DNA of 58,074 nucleotides. It comes from a virus. The notes under the pieces are model-generated. The model saw only the letters and a program-made list of their open reading frames with translations, was not told the origin of the DNA and ran no database searches. The translations under genes were made by a program, and so were the position numbers. The stretch is from IMG/VR virus record IMGVR_UViG_3300025120_000055, positions 1-58,074 of that record, one strand, 5' to 3'. This document shows, piece by piece, positions 14,861-23,612 of this stretch (positions are counted from its first letter, which is position 1; every line of letters begins with the position of its first letter).

Positions 14861-16647
14861 TGGCTGAAGAAAATCAAAGCATCGTTAGTAGATTTTTGTC
14901 TGCTCTATCAAGTCCATTTAGAAGAAGAACAACTCCTCAACCTCAGATGCCGTTGTATACTACTGGTATACAAGAGCCAGTTTTAGCACAAGGTATTACT
15001 TTACCAGCGCTCTATGCTGTCTCAAATGAAAATTTAATTCTCAGAACTGTTATTACAAAACTTGGTCAAGAAGTATTCCGTAGAGGTTACTACTGGGAAA
15101 AGAAGTTTCGTATGAAATGTGTTGAATGTGAAGAAGAGTTTCAACATGAAGTTGATGAATGCTCGACCTGTGGTGGAGAAGTTCGCAAACCTAACCCCGA
15201 CCAAGTATTGTATCCTAAGTGGTTACTTCAACAAGAAAACTCTATGGAACAAAGTTTTATGCAAATCCTTCATGAGATTGAGCGTGATTTGAATGTTGTA
15301 GATGATGCATTCTTGTTAATGATTAAAGAATACTATGTAGATGAAAAGACTGGTGAAGTACAATTCTATAGAATAAAAGAGTTAATTCGTGGTGACCCAA
15401 TCTTTATGCGAATTATCGCTGATAAGCGTGGTGTTCGTGGTGGGCGATACAAGATTTGTCGTATCCATCGTGACCAAGTTGCTTATCCGGGTCAAGAGCC
15501 AAAATGTAAAATATGTAACTCTCGTTTAGTTGATGCTCACTATGTTAACATGGCGGGTTCAGGTAAGAATCAATATTTTATGAAAGGTGAAGTTCTCCAT
15601 GTATCAAAATATAATCCGGGTAAATTATATGGGCGTGCTCCAGTAAACACGCTATGGCGACAAGCCATGACTCTTACTGCTATGGATAATTATATCTATA
15701 CTGCGTATCAAAAGCGTAGAATACCAAAGGGTATTGTGAGCGTCACTACAGATAATCTCGAATCTATGAAGTCTTTTTGGAAAGGCGTTGATGAAAAAAT
15801 GGAGCGTGACCCACACTACATTCCTAAAGTTGGTATCGAATCTTCTTCAGGCCGTGGTGGTGTGAACTGGGTCAAGTTTATGGATACACTTGAAGAGATG
15901 CAATACATAGCAGTGCGTGATGAAATAAGAAATCGTATTGCTGCTTTTTATGGTGTGTCTTCTATCTTTATGATTGATAATGGTAAATCAGGCGGTCTGA
16001 ATAACGAAGGTTTGCAGATTCTTGTAACTAATAGAGCAGTTGAATACGGACAAAAAGTGTATACAGATTTATTATTCCCTAGAATGTTGCGTGAATTAGA
16101 TGTCACTGATTGGAAATTAACTCTATATCCAAACGAAGAGGAAGATGAAATTACAAGACTACGCCGTGATGAAATGGAAGTTAATCTTGCTCAAAGAATG
16201 GCTATGCTTGGATATCAGCCTGAATTGTTAGAAGAAGGAGATAGAGATGTTAGGTTTAGTTACAAAAAGAAACCACCACAACCTGAAGGTCAACAACCAC
16301 AAGGTCAACCTCAACCACAAGGTCAACCTAGACAGGCTATGCCACCACAAGGTGGTATGCCTCCTAGACAGGCTATGCCACCTAGACAGGGTATGCCACC
16401 ACAAGGTGGTATGCCTCCACAAATGATGCAAGGTGGTAGAATGCCTCCACAAATGATGCCTCCATCACAGCCCGGAGGAGAGGGGATGGGAATCCGCACT
16501 CCACGCTCTCCGGCACGACCTCAACAAAGAGGTAGTCCGGGGGCGGGTGCACCTGTAACTAGTGTACAACAAAGAGGACTCCCTCCTAATATCCAACAAC
16601 AAAACAGTAGAACAATCCAAGATAGCAGACGCCTTAGAGGGGCGTAA
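14857..16647 (+). CDS. portal protein with two added zinc-binding sites
   Basis: This 596-residue HK97-type portal is the dodecameric ring through which DNA enters and leaves the head. The body has the expected order: N-terminal helices, a clip/stem region with AVRDEIRNRIAAFYGVSSIF and the LNNEGLQILV helix. Two Cys clusters are unusual: Cys87, Cys90, Cys101, Cys104 and Cys200, His203, Cys216, Cys219. From about residue 465 the tail is a Pro/Gln/Met repeat (MPPQGG, MPPRQ units) and disordered. ATG 14857 overlaps the previous TGA; the second ATG (14860) is equally possible. Residue numbers here count from 14860. Confidence 0.88.
   Translation: MMAEENQSIVSRFLSALSSPFRRRTTPQPQMPLYTTGIQEPVLAQGITLPALYAVSNENLILRTVITKLGQEVFRRGYYWEKKFRMKCVECEEEFQHEVDECSTCGGEVRKPNPDQVLYPKWLLQQENSMEQSFMQILHEIERDLNVVDDAFLLMIKEYYVDEKTGEVQFYRIKELIRGDPIFMRIIADKRGVRGGRYKICRIHRDQVAYPGQEPKCKICNSRLVDAHYVNMAGSGKNQYFMKGEVLHVSKYNPGKLYGRAPVNTLWRQAMTLTAMDNYIYTAYQKRRIPKGIVSVTTDNLESMKSFWKGVDEKMERDPHYIPKVGIESSSGRGGVNWVKFMDTLEEMQYIAVRDEIRNRIAAFYGVSSIFMIDNGKSGGLNNEGLQILVTNRAVEYGQKVYTDLLFPRMLRELDVTDWKLTLYPNEEEDEITRLRRDEMEVNLAQRMAMLGYQPELLEEGDRDVRFSYKKKPPQPEGQQPQGQPQPQGQPRQAMPPQGGMPPRQAMPPRQGMPPQGGMPPQMMQGGRMPPQMMPPSQPGGEGMGIRTPRSPARPQQRGSPGAGAPVTSVQQRGLPPNIQQQNSRTIQDSRRLRGA
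16290..16460 (+). repeat. short in-frame repeats in portal tail
   Basis: The end of the portal gene holds tandem, imperfect units built from CCACCACAAGGTGGTATGCCT and CCTAGACAGGCTATG, encoding MPPQGG, MPPRQA and similar blocks. The units differ by small changes, as expected from slippage and recombination. The encoded tail is Pro-rich, extended and probably disordered. Confidence 0.75.
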
Positions 16648-16665
16648 GACTATTTAGGGTGATAT

Positions 16666-16681
16666 TACTACGACTGTAGTA
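16666..16681 (+). promoter_or_regulatory. perfect RNA hairpin before a start codon
   Basis: TACTAC and GTAGTA form a perfect 6-base stem around the tetraloop GACT, directly followed by GAGG and then ATG 16693. In RNA the stem would lie against the ribosome site and may modulate translation of the 114-residue protein. It lacks a U-run, so it does not look like a terminator. Confidence 0.4.
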
Positions 16682-16692
16682 GAGGCGTTATT

Positions 16693-17037
16693 ATGGACTT
16701 ACTAAAAATGAATCCGATGGCTAGAAAACTAACTGTTCACACAGATGCATTTAACAAAGCATTAGAGAGCAGCGACCCATTTGCAGCACAGCAACATCTT
16801 AATGAAATTATGAAGTTTGCTGGATTTCTAAATGATGATATTCATGCTGCTGTTAAAAAAGCAGAATTACATGTTGGAGTTGTTCAACCGGGTGAAAGTA
16901 CAATATTAAAAATGAATAAAACTGGTCAGAAAAAAGGCACTTCAAAAGGTGCTGTTCTTCCCGGTACAATTAGGTCATCTCGTGTGGGTAATGGTTTCAC
17001 AAAACACTCCGGTACTTTTGGCCGCTATTCTCAATGA
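16693..17037 (+). CDS. small unknown protein after portal
   Basis: This 114-residue protein has an N-terminal helical half (MDLLKMNPMARKLTVHTDAF) that looks globular and a Lys/Gly/Thr/Ser-rich C-terminal half likely to be flexible. The family is not recognised. GAGG lies 8 bases upstream, just after a small hairpin. Placement between portal and the protease suggests a minor head or head-assembly role. Confidence 0.6.
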   Translation: MDLLKMNPMARKLTVHTDAFNKALESSDPFAAQQHLNEIMKFAGFLNDDIHAAVKKAELHVGVVQPGESTILKMNKTGQKKGTSKGAVLPGTIRSSRVGNGFTKHSGTFGRYSQ

Positions 17038-17047
17038 AGGTGAATAA

Positions 17048-17395
17048 ATGAGTGAAGAATCTGTTGCTGAGCGTTTAATGAATGCTCTAATAACAAAAAT
17101 GGAAAATATGGATTCCGACCTCCAAGTAATAAAAGCCGAAAACGCTCGACTAAAACAAGCAGTGAAAGACCCTATCACCATGTTAAGAAAAGCAGGTTTT
17201 GTTTCTGCTGCCACACCATTAAGTCAAGATGTCTCAACTGATGGATTTAGAGGAGATGTAGGGGTGGAAAACAACATGGATTCTGCTCTACTAAAAAGCC
17301 AAAACGAGTATACTAACAATGAAATCCACCTAATGTCGTGGGAAGAAATTCATGAAATGGCTGAACAAGCCAAATCAACCGAGGTGATACAATGA
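17048..17395 (+). CDS. small coiled-coil protein with scaffold-like C-terminal motif
   Basis: The N-terminal part of this 115-residue protein (about 5-45) is a coiled coil (LITKMENMDSDLQVIKAENA). The C-terminus contains MSWEEIHEMA (96-105), which closely matches MTWEEVHQLA (446-455) at the end of the protease-scaffold protein. Such a shared tail could bind the same surface, for example the inside of the capsid shell. AAGGTGA precedes the ATG. The next gene overlaps its stop (ATGA). The function is otherwise unknown. Confidence 0.65.
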   Translation: MSEESVAERLMNALITKMENMDSDLQVIKAENARLKQAVKDPITMLRKAGFVSAATPLSQDVSTDGFRGDVGVENNMDSALLKSQNEYTNNEIHLMSWEEIHEMAEQAKSTEVIQ

Positions 17396-18144
17396 AGCCA
17401 ATACCATCCCTAATAAGCAGACAAGCCCTAGACCTAATGAACAAAGCACAAGAACTAAGTGAAAGAATTAACATTTTCAAAGGAAAAGACTGTTGTTCTC
17501 AAATGACCAAGATGGGAACTTGTAAAAGTAGTTGTAATTCTATGGATAAAGATAAGAAAGATAAACAATTTTCTATTGCTGACTCTTTAGCACAAGATGC
17601 TGGTAAAGTTGCACCGGATGAATTTATGCCGGGAAGAAATATGCCAAAATTCAAACCCGGAGAAGATGCTAAACCCATGGGTGAAGCAGCAGAACTAGGA
17701 GGTAAAAATGAAAAACCTGAAAAAGAAATCTCTACTAAGCCAAGCGAAGGAAAACCTCGTGACCAAAAGCGTGGAGAAGCAGGTCGTGGTGTAAAGGTAA
17801 AGCGCCCCGGTTTCCGTGGTACTGAAGCCATGCCCTTAACTGATGCATCCGCTACTGGAACTAAAATGGAAAAAGCAGTAACAGAAGGCTCTCAACCCGG
17901 ATTTACTACAGCCTACGATTCAACACCTCAAGGTGTTATGTTTATGTCTGAAACTGGTGGTCAAACAAGAAACGCCTACTACACTACAAATCAATATCCA
18001 TACAACGCTCAAGATGTCGCTAACAAAGGTGCTACATCAGTGCAAGTAAGTCTTGACAAATTAGCCTCTATGTTGAACCCGCATGAAGGCGGAGGAGTCA
18101 GCCGTCTTGATGATGGCGGGGTATTGAGAGACAACCCCTATTAA
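17392..18144 (+). CDS. unknown minor head protein candidate with Cys cluster
   Basis: This 250-residue protein begins with an amphipathic helix, then a small Cys group (Cys34, Cys35, Cys44, Cys48) that may bind zinc. A long Lys/Glu/Gly/Pro-rich disordered middle follows (about 50-150), and the Tyr/Asn-rich end (about 185-250) looks more ordered. The family is not recognised. It overlaps the upstream coiled-coil gene (ATGA), so both are made together. Its place in the portal-to-protease interval suggests a structural or assembly role in the head. Confidence 0.55.
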   Translation: MKPIPSLISRQALDLMNKAQELSERINIFKGKDCCSQMTKMGTCKSSCNSMDKDKKDKQFSIADSLAQDAGKVAPDEFMPGRNMPKFKPGEDAKPMGEAAELGGKNEKPEKEISTKPSEGKPRDQKRGEAGRGVKVKRPGFRGTEAMPLTDASATGTKMEKAVTEGSQPGFTTAYDSTPQGVMFMSETGGQTRNAYYTTNQYPYNAQDVANKGATSVQVSLDKLASMLNPHEGGGVSRLDDGGVLRDNPY

Positions 18145-18156
18145 GGGGGCGATTGA

Positions 18157-21100
18157 TTGATTGAAACACCTACTGACTGGTATTATAGAAGTAGAAATGA
18201 ACTTCTAAAATCTGTGTTAGACGGCCATGATTGGTTAAACTCATTAGGTGAGTATAAATTTGCTAAGATGAATTTAGAAGCACACAATGAGATAATACCA
18301 CAAACGACATTAGATGATATAACTAACTCTATTCTAAAAGCAGCCAATGAGCAAACTTTTGAAAGAGGCGCTGAAATGCGCTTAGGTTCACATCCTTGGC
18401 AGAATAGAGTTCGTGAAAGAGTCTTACATGAAGTAGCGGCGTCGTATCCCCATGTTGAGTTTGCACAAGGCCAGCACTTTGCTGAATCTCATCCTCATCA
18501 TCCGAAGCATCACCCTCTTCGTCAAAAAAATACCATCACTGGTAGGTCGAAAATGATAGAAAAATTAAGACAATTCTACTTACCTTCTGCACCGGGTGAA
18601 AGAAGTTTGTCATACGACTATAAGATGGCTGAAAGAGGGAAAGAACAGTTAGAGCGTAAAAATGAAAATCCTTCTGTTATAGGTAAAAAAAGATTCGACA
18701 CTAACGAAAATAAAGAAGTAGAACATCATAATTTCTTAGGCCCATTAAATGACCATTATCTACATGATATTTATTATGATAATTTTTTGGAGTGGCAAAG
18801 AAATAATCCTGACACTGTAAAAGAAATGATAGAAAAGTTTCCTAAACCGGAAGAACATGAGCATGCTTTACAATTAAAACACTTTGAAGAGTTTGCTGAT
18901 AGTTTAGAGAGTGACCAAAATCATGGGACACTTTACGACCCAAAAGAAAATTTAACTGAAGCAGAAATTCAAGAGATAACATATAGTGGTGATTTTGAAT
19001 CTTTAACCCCTTTTCCAATTAAAGAAGGTTTAGGTTATGATGGTTACTTGTATGGTCTTGAGTTTCTTCCACCTATTGATAGATTCAAAGTGCTAAAACA
19101 CCTTCATGAAAAAGGAACAGATGCTCATGATGCTCAAACTATACAACTATCAAATGGTAAAACAATAAGTGCTGGTAGGATAAAAAGAAATCTTGCTCAA
19201 CGATTTACTGGTGAGTTTGACCGCTATATGCGACCTCAACACATGCATGGAGCGAATGTTAAGAAACACTATGAAACAATAGATGACGACCCAAGAGATA
19301 GCGATAGAGTCATGAAGCAATCATTACTCGATGCTATGAGATTAGTTCCTCATGAAGAAGGTAGCACTATTAGTGTATACGATAAATTACTAGAGCAGTA
19401 TAATACTATGTTGAATAATCATAGAGATGAGGGTACAGAAAGTAGTCTTACTCATTTACCAATTAGAGGAATGATGCAAGGTAGAAAAATAAACAAAGGT
19501 GCTATTCAGCACCCAACTAGTCATGGAGAAGGTATACTTCAAGAATTACAAACTTTAGATGATGACCCGTTTACATTTACAGATTTGAATACTATGTTAG
19601 GTTTGTTAGGATACAATAGTGACATGACTGCTATGGATAATCATCCGTTATTACTAGACTTTGAAAACCCGTTGGTAGACCATGATAAAGTAAAAGAAAT
19701 TATCATGAAGGCTCAAGATATGTCGCAAGTATATCAACAACAAAAACCAATTCGTAATCACGATTTCTTCCATCATGGTGGAAAGAATGGCCCTGATATT
19801 AACGATATTCCTGAAGAAGAAAGAGAGCATTACCTCACAGATGACGAAGGTAACATCATAGGATTAGGGGCACACTTTGCTGATGAGTTCCATCATCAAG
19901 GTGGTATGGGAAGAAATGTTTTACATTACTTAGAAATGATGCACGACTCTCTACCAAAAGACAATAATGGGTATTCTATTATTGGTAGAGTAGATGGAGG
20001 AGAATTAATTCCTAATCCAAAAACAGTAGGACTATGGGGAAGATATCTCCCCTCATTATTTTCTAAAGATAGTGGAACTCATCAAGGCCCACACGGTATT
20101 TCATCTCTTTGGGACTCTTCTAGTCATATAAGAACTAAACCAAGAAATAACAAAAATCTACCTCATAGGCAAATGTCGTCTTTGATAGGTGGTTATACTA
20201 ACTTAGTTAGATATATGACTGATAATGAAAGAAAACAATACTTCAGTGTAGGTCAATCTAACAGGGGAGAGTTAGGTGGTAGGAATTTCTTTACTACAAA
20301 TCCTATCAACGCAATAGGTGGTAAGGGTGGTAAGGCTACTCAGACCATAAACAATCAAATCCACAGTGGGAGATTAATTACTTCGGGTGGAAGATATCAT
20401 CCGCCTCATGAGCCAATGAAAAAGAAACAACGCCTTGGAAGAAAAGATATCCGTGCTGATTCAAAATTAGCCCATAGTGAAGGTAACTTAACAACATACA
20501 GAACTATACAAGGGCATAAGAAATTAGCAGGTAAAGATTTACCTCTTACTAATCAACAACAACAACAAATTGATGAATTAGACCAAAAGTATGATGAAAT
20601 AAGTAATATAATAATGAATTTTGAAGAAGGTTCTGAAGAATATGGTAATCTTAATTTTCAATTACATGATATAGAAGGTAAAATTGAAGAAATAAATAAT
20701 CAGGCTGCTAAAGAGAATAAAAATTCCTATAATCAAATATCTGATAACGCTCAGATAAAAGATGAAAAAGACCATGAAGCCATAATGATTATGGCGAAAA
20801 AATTAAGACCTGAGTTTTTGAAGAAAGACCCTGATGCGTTTAATCCTGAGATGCCTGACAAGTTCTTAGCCAACACTTCTCGTTTGATGAGAGATGCTAA
20901 TATGGCTTTATTGAGATTACCTCATTCGGTACATGGACTATTTACTCATGGATATGGAGAATATGAAGATGTTCATCAAAGCGCTGCTGAGTTATTAACA
21001 GATGATGAAGATGAAGTTGTATCACCACATCACACTATTGCTAGTGTTCTAGGTAATGCTGGTAAACTAATTGAACCTACCATGTCGCTAGCAAAAGTTA

Positions 21101-23571
21101 GAGAGTTACTAAATTTACCTGATGATGATGCACATAATGATATGATTGAAAGATTGTTAGAAGGTCGAATGTCTCCTGTTAAAGTTTTAAAACACGGTGA
21201 TTTGTTAGGCACTGGGGTTAGTTTTGCTGGTGAAGAGGCTAACAGTATGTTTACTACAGACGACCATCATTCAGTAATAAATGGTATATTAGATGAGCAT
21301 ATTTCATCAAGACCTCACCACACTGATTATTCTCGAAGGGCGAGTGCTGACAAAAAATTCGGTAGAAACTTAGGTGAAAAATATGCAAAACATCTTGGCT
21401 TAATAGACAGATTGTTTAGACCTAATCAACAAAACCAATTAGACATGCATGGTTTATCTCGTGTTCAATTATCTCATCGTGATGGTGAATATGGTACAGG
21501 TAAGAATGCGCTTGGAGCAACAACAGGCGATATAGATGGGCCAGTAAATAGAGCCAAGAGTTTAGTTCATGACCTTTATTTGTTCGACTCTCAAGAAGCA
21601 CAGACCATGGATAAAGTAGTCGCCCCTGCTACAAAAGTCAAACTGGCTGGTTATAGGTCACAACCTATTCACCCAGCCACTTCTACAGGTGCATCAGTTC
21701 AAGACATGTATATTTCAGGTGGTATGGATAGTGGATATCCAATGACACCATCAGTCGGTATGGAGTTCCCCGGTAACAAAAAGGCTGTAGCCGGAACAAA
21801 TACAGAAGAGCAATTCTTACATTCTATCCCTGAAGAAGTGATGAATGACCTCCATGGTGAAGAGGCCGTGCAACAGGTCTTATCATCTAATTATCAAGTT
21901 CCAGTTAACACTACTAATATGAGTAGAACAAATGTAATGGCGCTACCAGCCAACTCCGATATGTCGTTGTTTACAGCAAGCGACCCTACTGAAACTCTTA
22001 CCGTATTGATGAATCCTGAAGCATTGTTAAAAGAAGATAAATCAAAACCACCACCCATTCTACCTATGCATAGAATATTTTCTTTGAAAGATTTTGATGC
22101 ACTTAGAGGATTTAGTGGGGATTGGGTTGTATCATCTTTCTATGATGGTGAGAGAATGATAATCACTAGAAAGAGTAACAAAGTTTCTGCTTACGATGAA
22201 AGTAACGATAATGTAATGTTAACTACTGATGATAAAAAACACTTGAAAGCACTAACTGAGAAAAACTTCATGGTAGACGCTGTTAGAATGAAAAACAATA
22301 TCCATCTCATAGATATCCTAGAATATGATGGGACTAACATAGCAGATATGACCGTAAAAGAGAGATTGAAAGTTCTTCGAGGTCAATTTGACAGTCATGA
22401 GCATGTATTAGTTCCCAGCCCGTTTGATACAAGAATTACTGAAGATGGTGGTTTAAAGTCTACTGTTGAGAATTTACAAAACGAACATAAGCAACTATTA
22501 CTTCGTGATGCTAACTCTACATACATGCGTGGTGAGCGTAGACATCCTAAGTGGTTTTTACTTCGTAAGAACAAGAATGTTAGTTTCATTATATTAGATG
22601 TTAGAGGTAAAGGCCCGTACACTTATCGCTTAGGGGCAGGGCCACTTGACTCCGAAGGCTTTGGTAATAGAGGTGTAGATTATGAAGGTAAACAATATCT
22701 TGATGTTGGAACAATCAAAAGCCCTAAGCCATTCAACGAAGGTGATACTGTGTCTATATCTGTATCGGGTGTTAAGAAAAGAAATCGAAATGGTAAAACA
22801 TTGTATGATGTAACCTCCTCAAAGATAGTAGGAGAAGCAGAAGCAGAAAGCCCTGCGAGCCTAGAGACTCTATCTTTACTAGCAAAATCCCACCCTGTGA
22901 TACCAGTGGTGTATGATATAGTCCTCAAAGAAAATGAAATATCAGTCGTTTTTGAGGGGTTAGACGAGGTAGTTTACAAAGCAGAATCATCTCATACTGG
23001 TAATTGGGTACACTCTCCTAAATCAATAATAGGTGAATTAAGTCATTCTGATTATACTTTACAGTTGGCTGAAAGCGTTAGACCACTATGGAGTCAGGCT
23101 GTATCTTTGATGTTAAAAGGTGTGGATAAGAAAAAAGATAGTGTAGTTGAAGAGATTATTCCTCAACCCACATATCATTCAATGCATGATAAGAAAAATA
23201 GAGAACATAGTGAAGAACAGTCACATGGTATAATAGATGCTGATGATGAGAAAAACCTACTCAAAGTAAAGATGCTAAAGACTCTAAGTAGAATAGCAGA
23301 TTTTTCAGATAGAATTGATGCTTTACAAAAAGAAAAAATGTCAGGTGGCCCCGGTGCTCGTGGTATGGGTATCAATGTTGGAAGCGCTATAGAATCACCA
23401 AGAGGCCCAACTAGTCTTACCAGTGAAGAGAGTGTACCTGATTGGGATATGATTGAGCGACCAACTGAAGACCCCGAAGAAGAATACCCAATTGCCATGA
23501 TGAGGAGACTTAAGCAGAAAAATGCTAAGCAGTCTCCTACTTATGAAGCAGAATCAGATTATGAGGCATAG
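18157..23571 (+). CDS. 1804-residue probable head protein with degenerate DNA-ligase-like domain
   Basis: A TTG start follows GGGGGCGAT. Residues 1-1290 are unrecognised, very His/Asp-rich, with a coiled coil near 800-870. Residues about 1300-1560 resemble the catalytic core of ATP-dependent DNA ligases. FYDGER (1328-1333) aligns with motif I KxDGxR, DAV (1374-1376) with motif III DGE, LIDILEYDG with motif IIIa, LLLRDANSTY with motif IV and PKWFLLRKNK (1464-1473) with motif V. An OB-like part (about 1475-1560, GKGPYTYRLGAGPL, then VGTIKSPKPFNEGDTV) follows. The nucleotide-accepting Lys is Phe1328, the motif III Glu is Val1376 and the motif V lysines are altered, so it should not be an active ligase. 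Position between portal and protease fits a minor capsid or internal protein. Confidence 0.65.
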   Translation: MIETPTDWYYRSRNELLKSVLDGHDWLNSLGEYKFAKMNLEAHNEIIPQTTLDDITNSILKAANEQTFERGAEMRLGSHPWQNRVRERVLHEVAASYPHVEFAQGQHFAESHPHHPKHHPLRQKNTITGRSKMIEKLRQFYLPSAPGERSLSYDYKMAERGKEQLERKNENPSVIGKKRFDTNENKEVEHHNFLGPLNDHYLHDIYYDNFLEWQRNNPDTVKEMIEKFPKPEEHEHALQLKHFEEFADSLESDQNHGTLYDPKENLTEAEIQEITYSGDFESLTPFPIKEGLGYDGYLYGLEFLPPIDRFKVLKHLHEKGTDAHDAQTIQLSNGKTISAGRIKRNLAQRFTGEFDRYMRPQHMHGANVKKHYETIDDDPRDSDRVMKQSLLDAMRLVPHEEGSTISVYDKLLEQYNTMLNNHRDEGTESSLTHLPIRGMMQGRKINKGAIQHPTSHGEGILQELQTLDDDPFTFTDLNTMLGLLGYNSDMTAMDNHPLLLDFENPLVDHDKVKEIIMKAQDMSQVYQQQKPIRNHDFFHHGGKNGPDINDIPEEEREHYLTDDEGNIIGLGAHFADEFHHQGGMGRNVLHYLEMMHDSLPKDNNGYSIIGRVDGGELIPNPKTVGLWGRYLPSLFSKDSGTHQGPHGISSLWDSSSHIRTKPRNNKNLPHRQMSSLIGGYTNLVRYMTDNERKQYFSVGQSNRGELGGRNFFTTNPINAIGGKGGKATQTINNQIHSGRLITSGGRYHPPHEPMKKKQRLGRKDIRADSKLAHSEGNLTTYRTIQGHKKLAGKDLPLTNQQQQQIDELDQKYDEISNIIMNFEEGSEEYGNLNFQLHDIEGKIEEINNQAAKENKNSYNQISDNAQIKDEKDHEAIMIMAKKLRPEFLKKDPDAFNPEMPDKFLANTSRLMRDANMALLRLPHSVHGLFTHGYGEYEDVHQSAAELLTDDEDEVVSPHHTIASVLGNAGKLIEPTMSLAKVRELLNLPDDDAHNDMIERLLEGRMSPVKVLKHGDLLGTGVSFAGEEANSMFTTDDHHSVINGILDEHISSRPHHTDYSRRASADKKFGRNLGEKYAKHLGLIDRLFRPNQQNQLDMHGLSRVQLSHRDGEYGTGKNALGATTGDIDGPVNRAKSLVHDLYLFDSQEAQTMDKVVAPATKVKLAGYRSQPIHPATSTGASVQDMYISGGMDSGYPMTPSVGMEFPGNKKAVAGTNTEEQFLHSIPEEVMNDLHGEEAVQQVLSSNYQVPVNTTNMSRTNVMALPANSDMSLFTASDPTETLTVLMNPEALLKEDKSKPPPILPMHRIFSLKDFDALRGFSGDWVVSSFYDGERMIITRKSNKVSAYDESNDNVMLTTDDKKHLKALTEKNFMVDAVRMKNNIHLIDILEYDGTNIADMTVKERLKVLRGQFDSHEHVLVPSPFDTRITEDGGLKSTVENLQNEHKQLLLRDANSTYMRGERRHPKWFLLRKNKNVSFIILDVRGKGPYTYRLGAGPLDSEGFGNRGVDYEGKQYLDVGTIKSPKPFNEGDTVSISVSGVKKRNRNGKTLYDVTSSKIVGEAEAESPASLETLSLLAKSHPVIPVVYDIVLKENEISVVFEGLDEVVYKAESSHTGNWVHSPKSIIGELSHSDYTLQLAESVRPLWSQAVSLMLKGVDKKKDSVVEEIIPQPTYHSMHDKKNREHSEEQSHGIIDADDEKNLLKVKMLKTLSRIADFSDRIDALQKEKMSGGPGARGMGINVGSAIESPRGPTSLTSEESVPDWDMIERPTEDPEEEYPIAMMRRLKQKNAKQSPTYEAESDYEA

Positions 23572-23612
23572 GGTTTTATTAATATAGGTAAACAAATAGA
23601 GAAGGAATTAGT

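Noticed and set aside
16228-16452. 74-codon minus-strand Trp/His-rich ORF
   Set aside because: It is the antisense of the portal gene's Pro/Gln repeats; composition is an artefact of the repeat.
18157-23571. Active DNA ligase
   Set aside because: The nucleotide-accepting lysine and other catalytic residues are absent, so an enzymatic ligase call is not supported.
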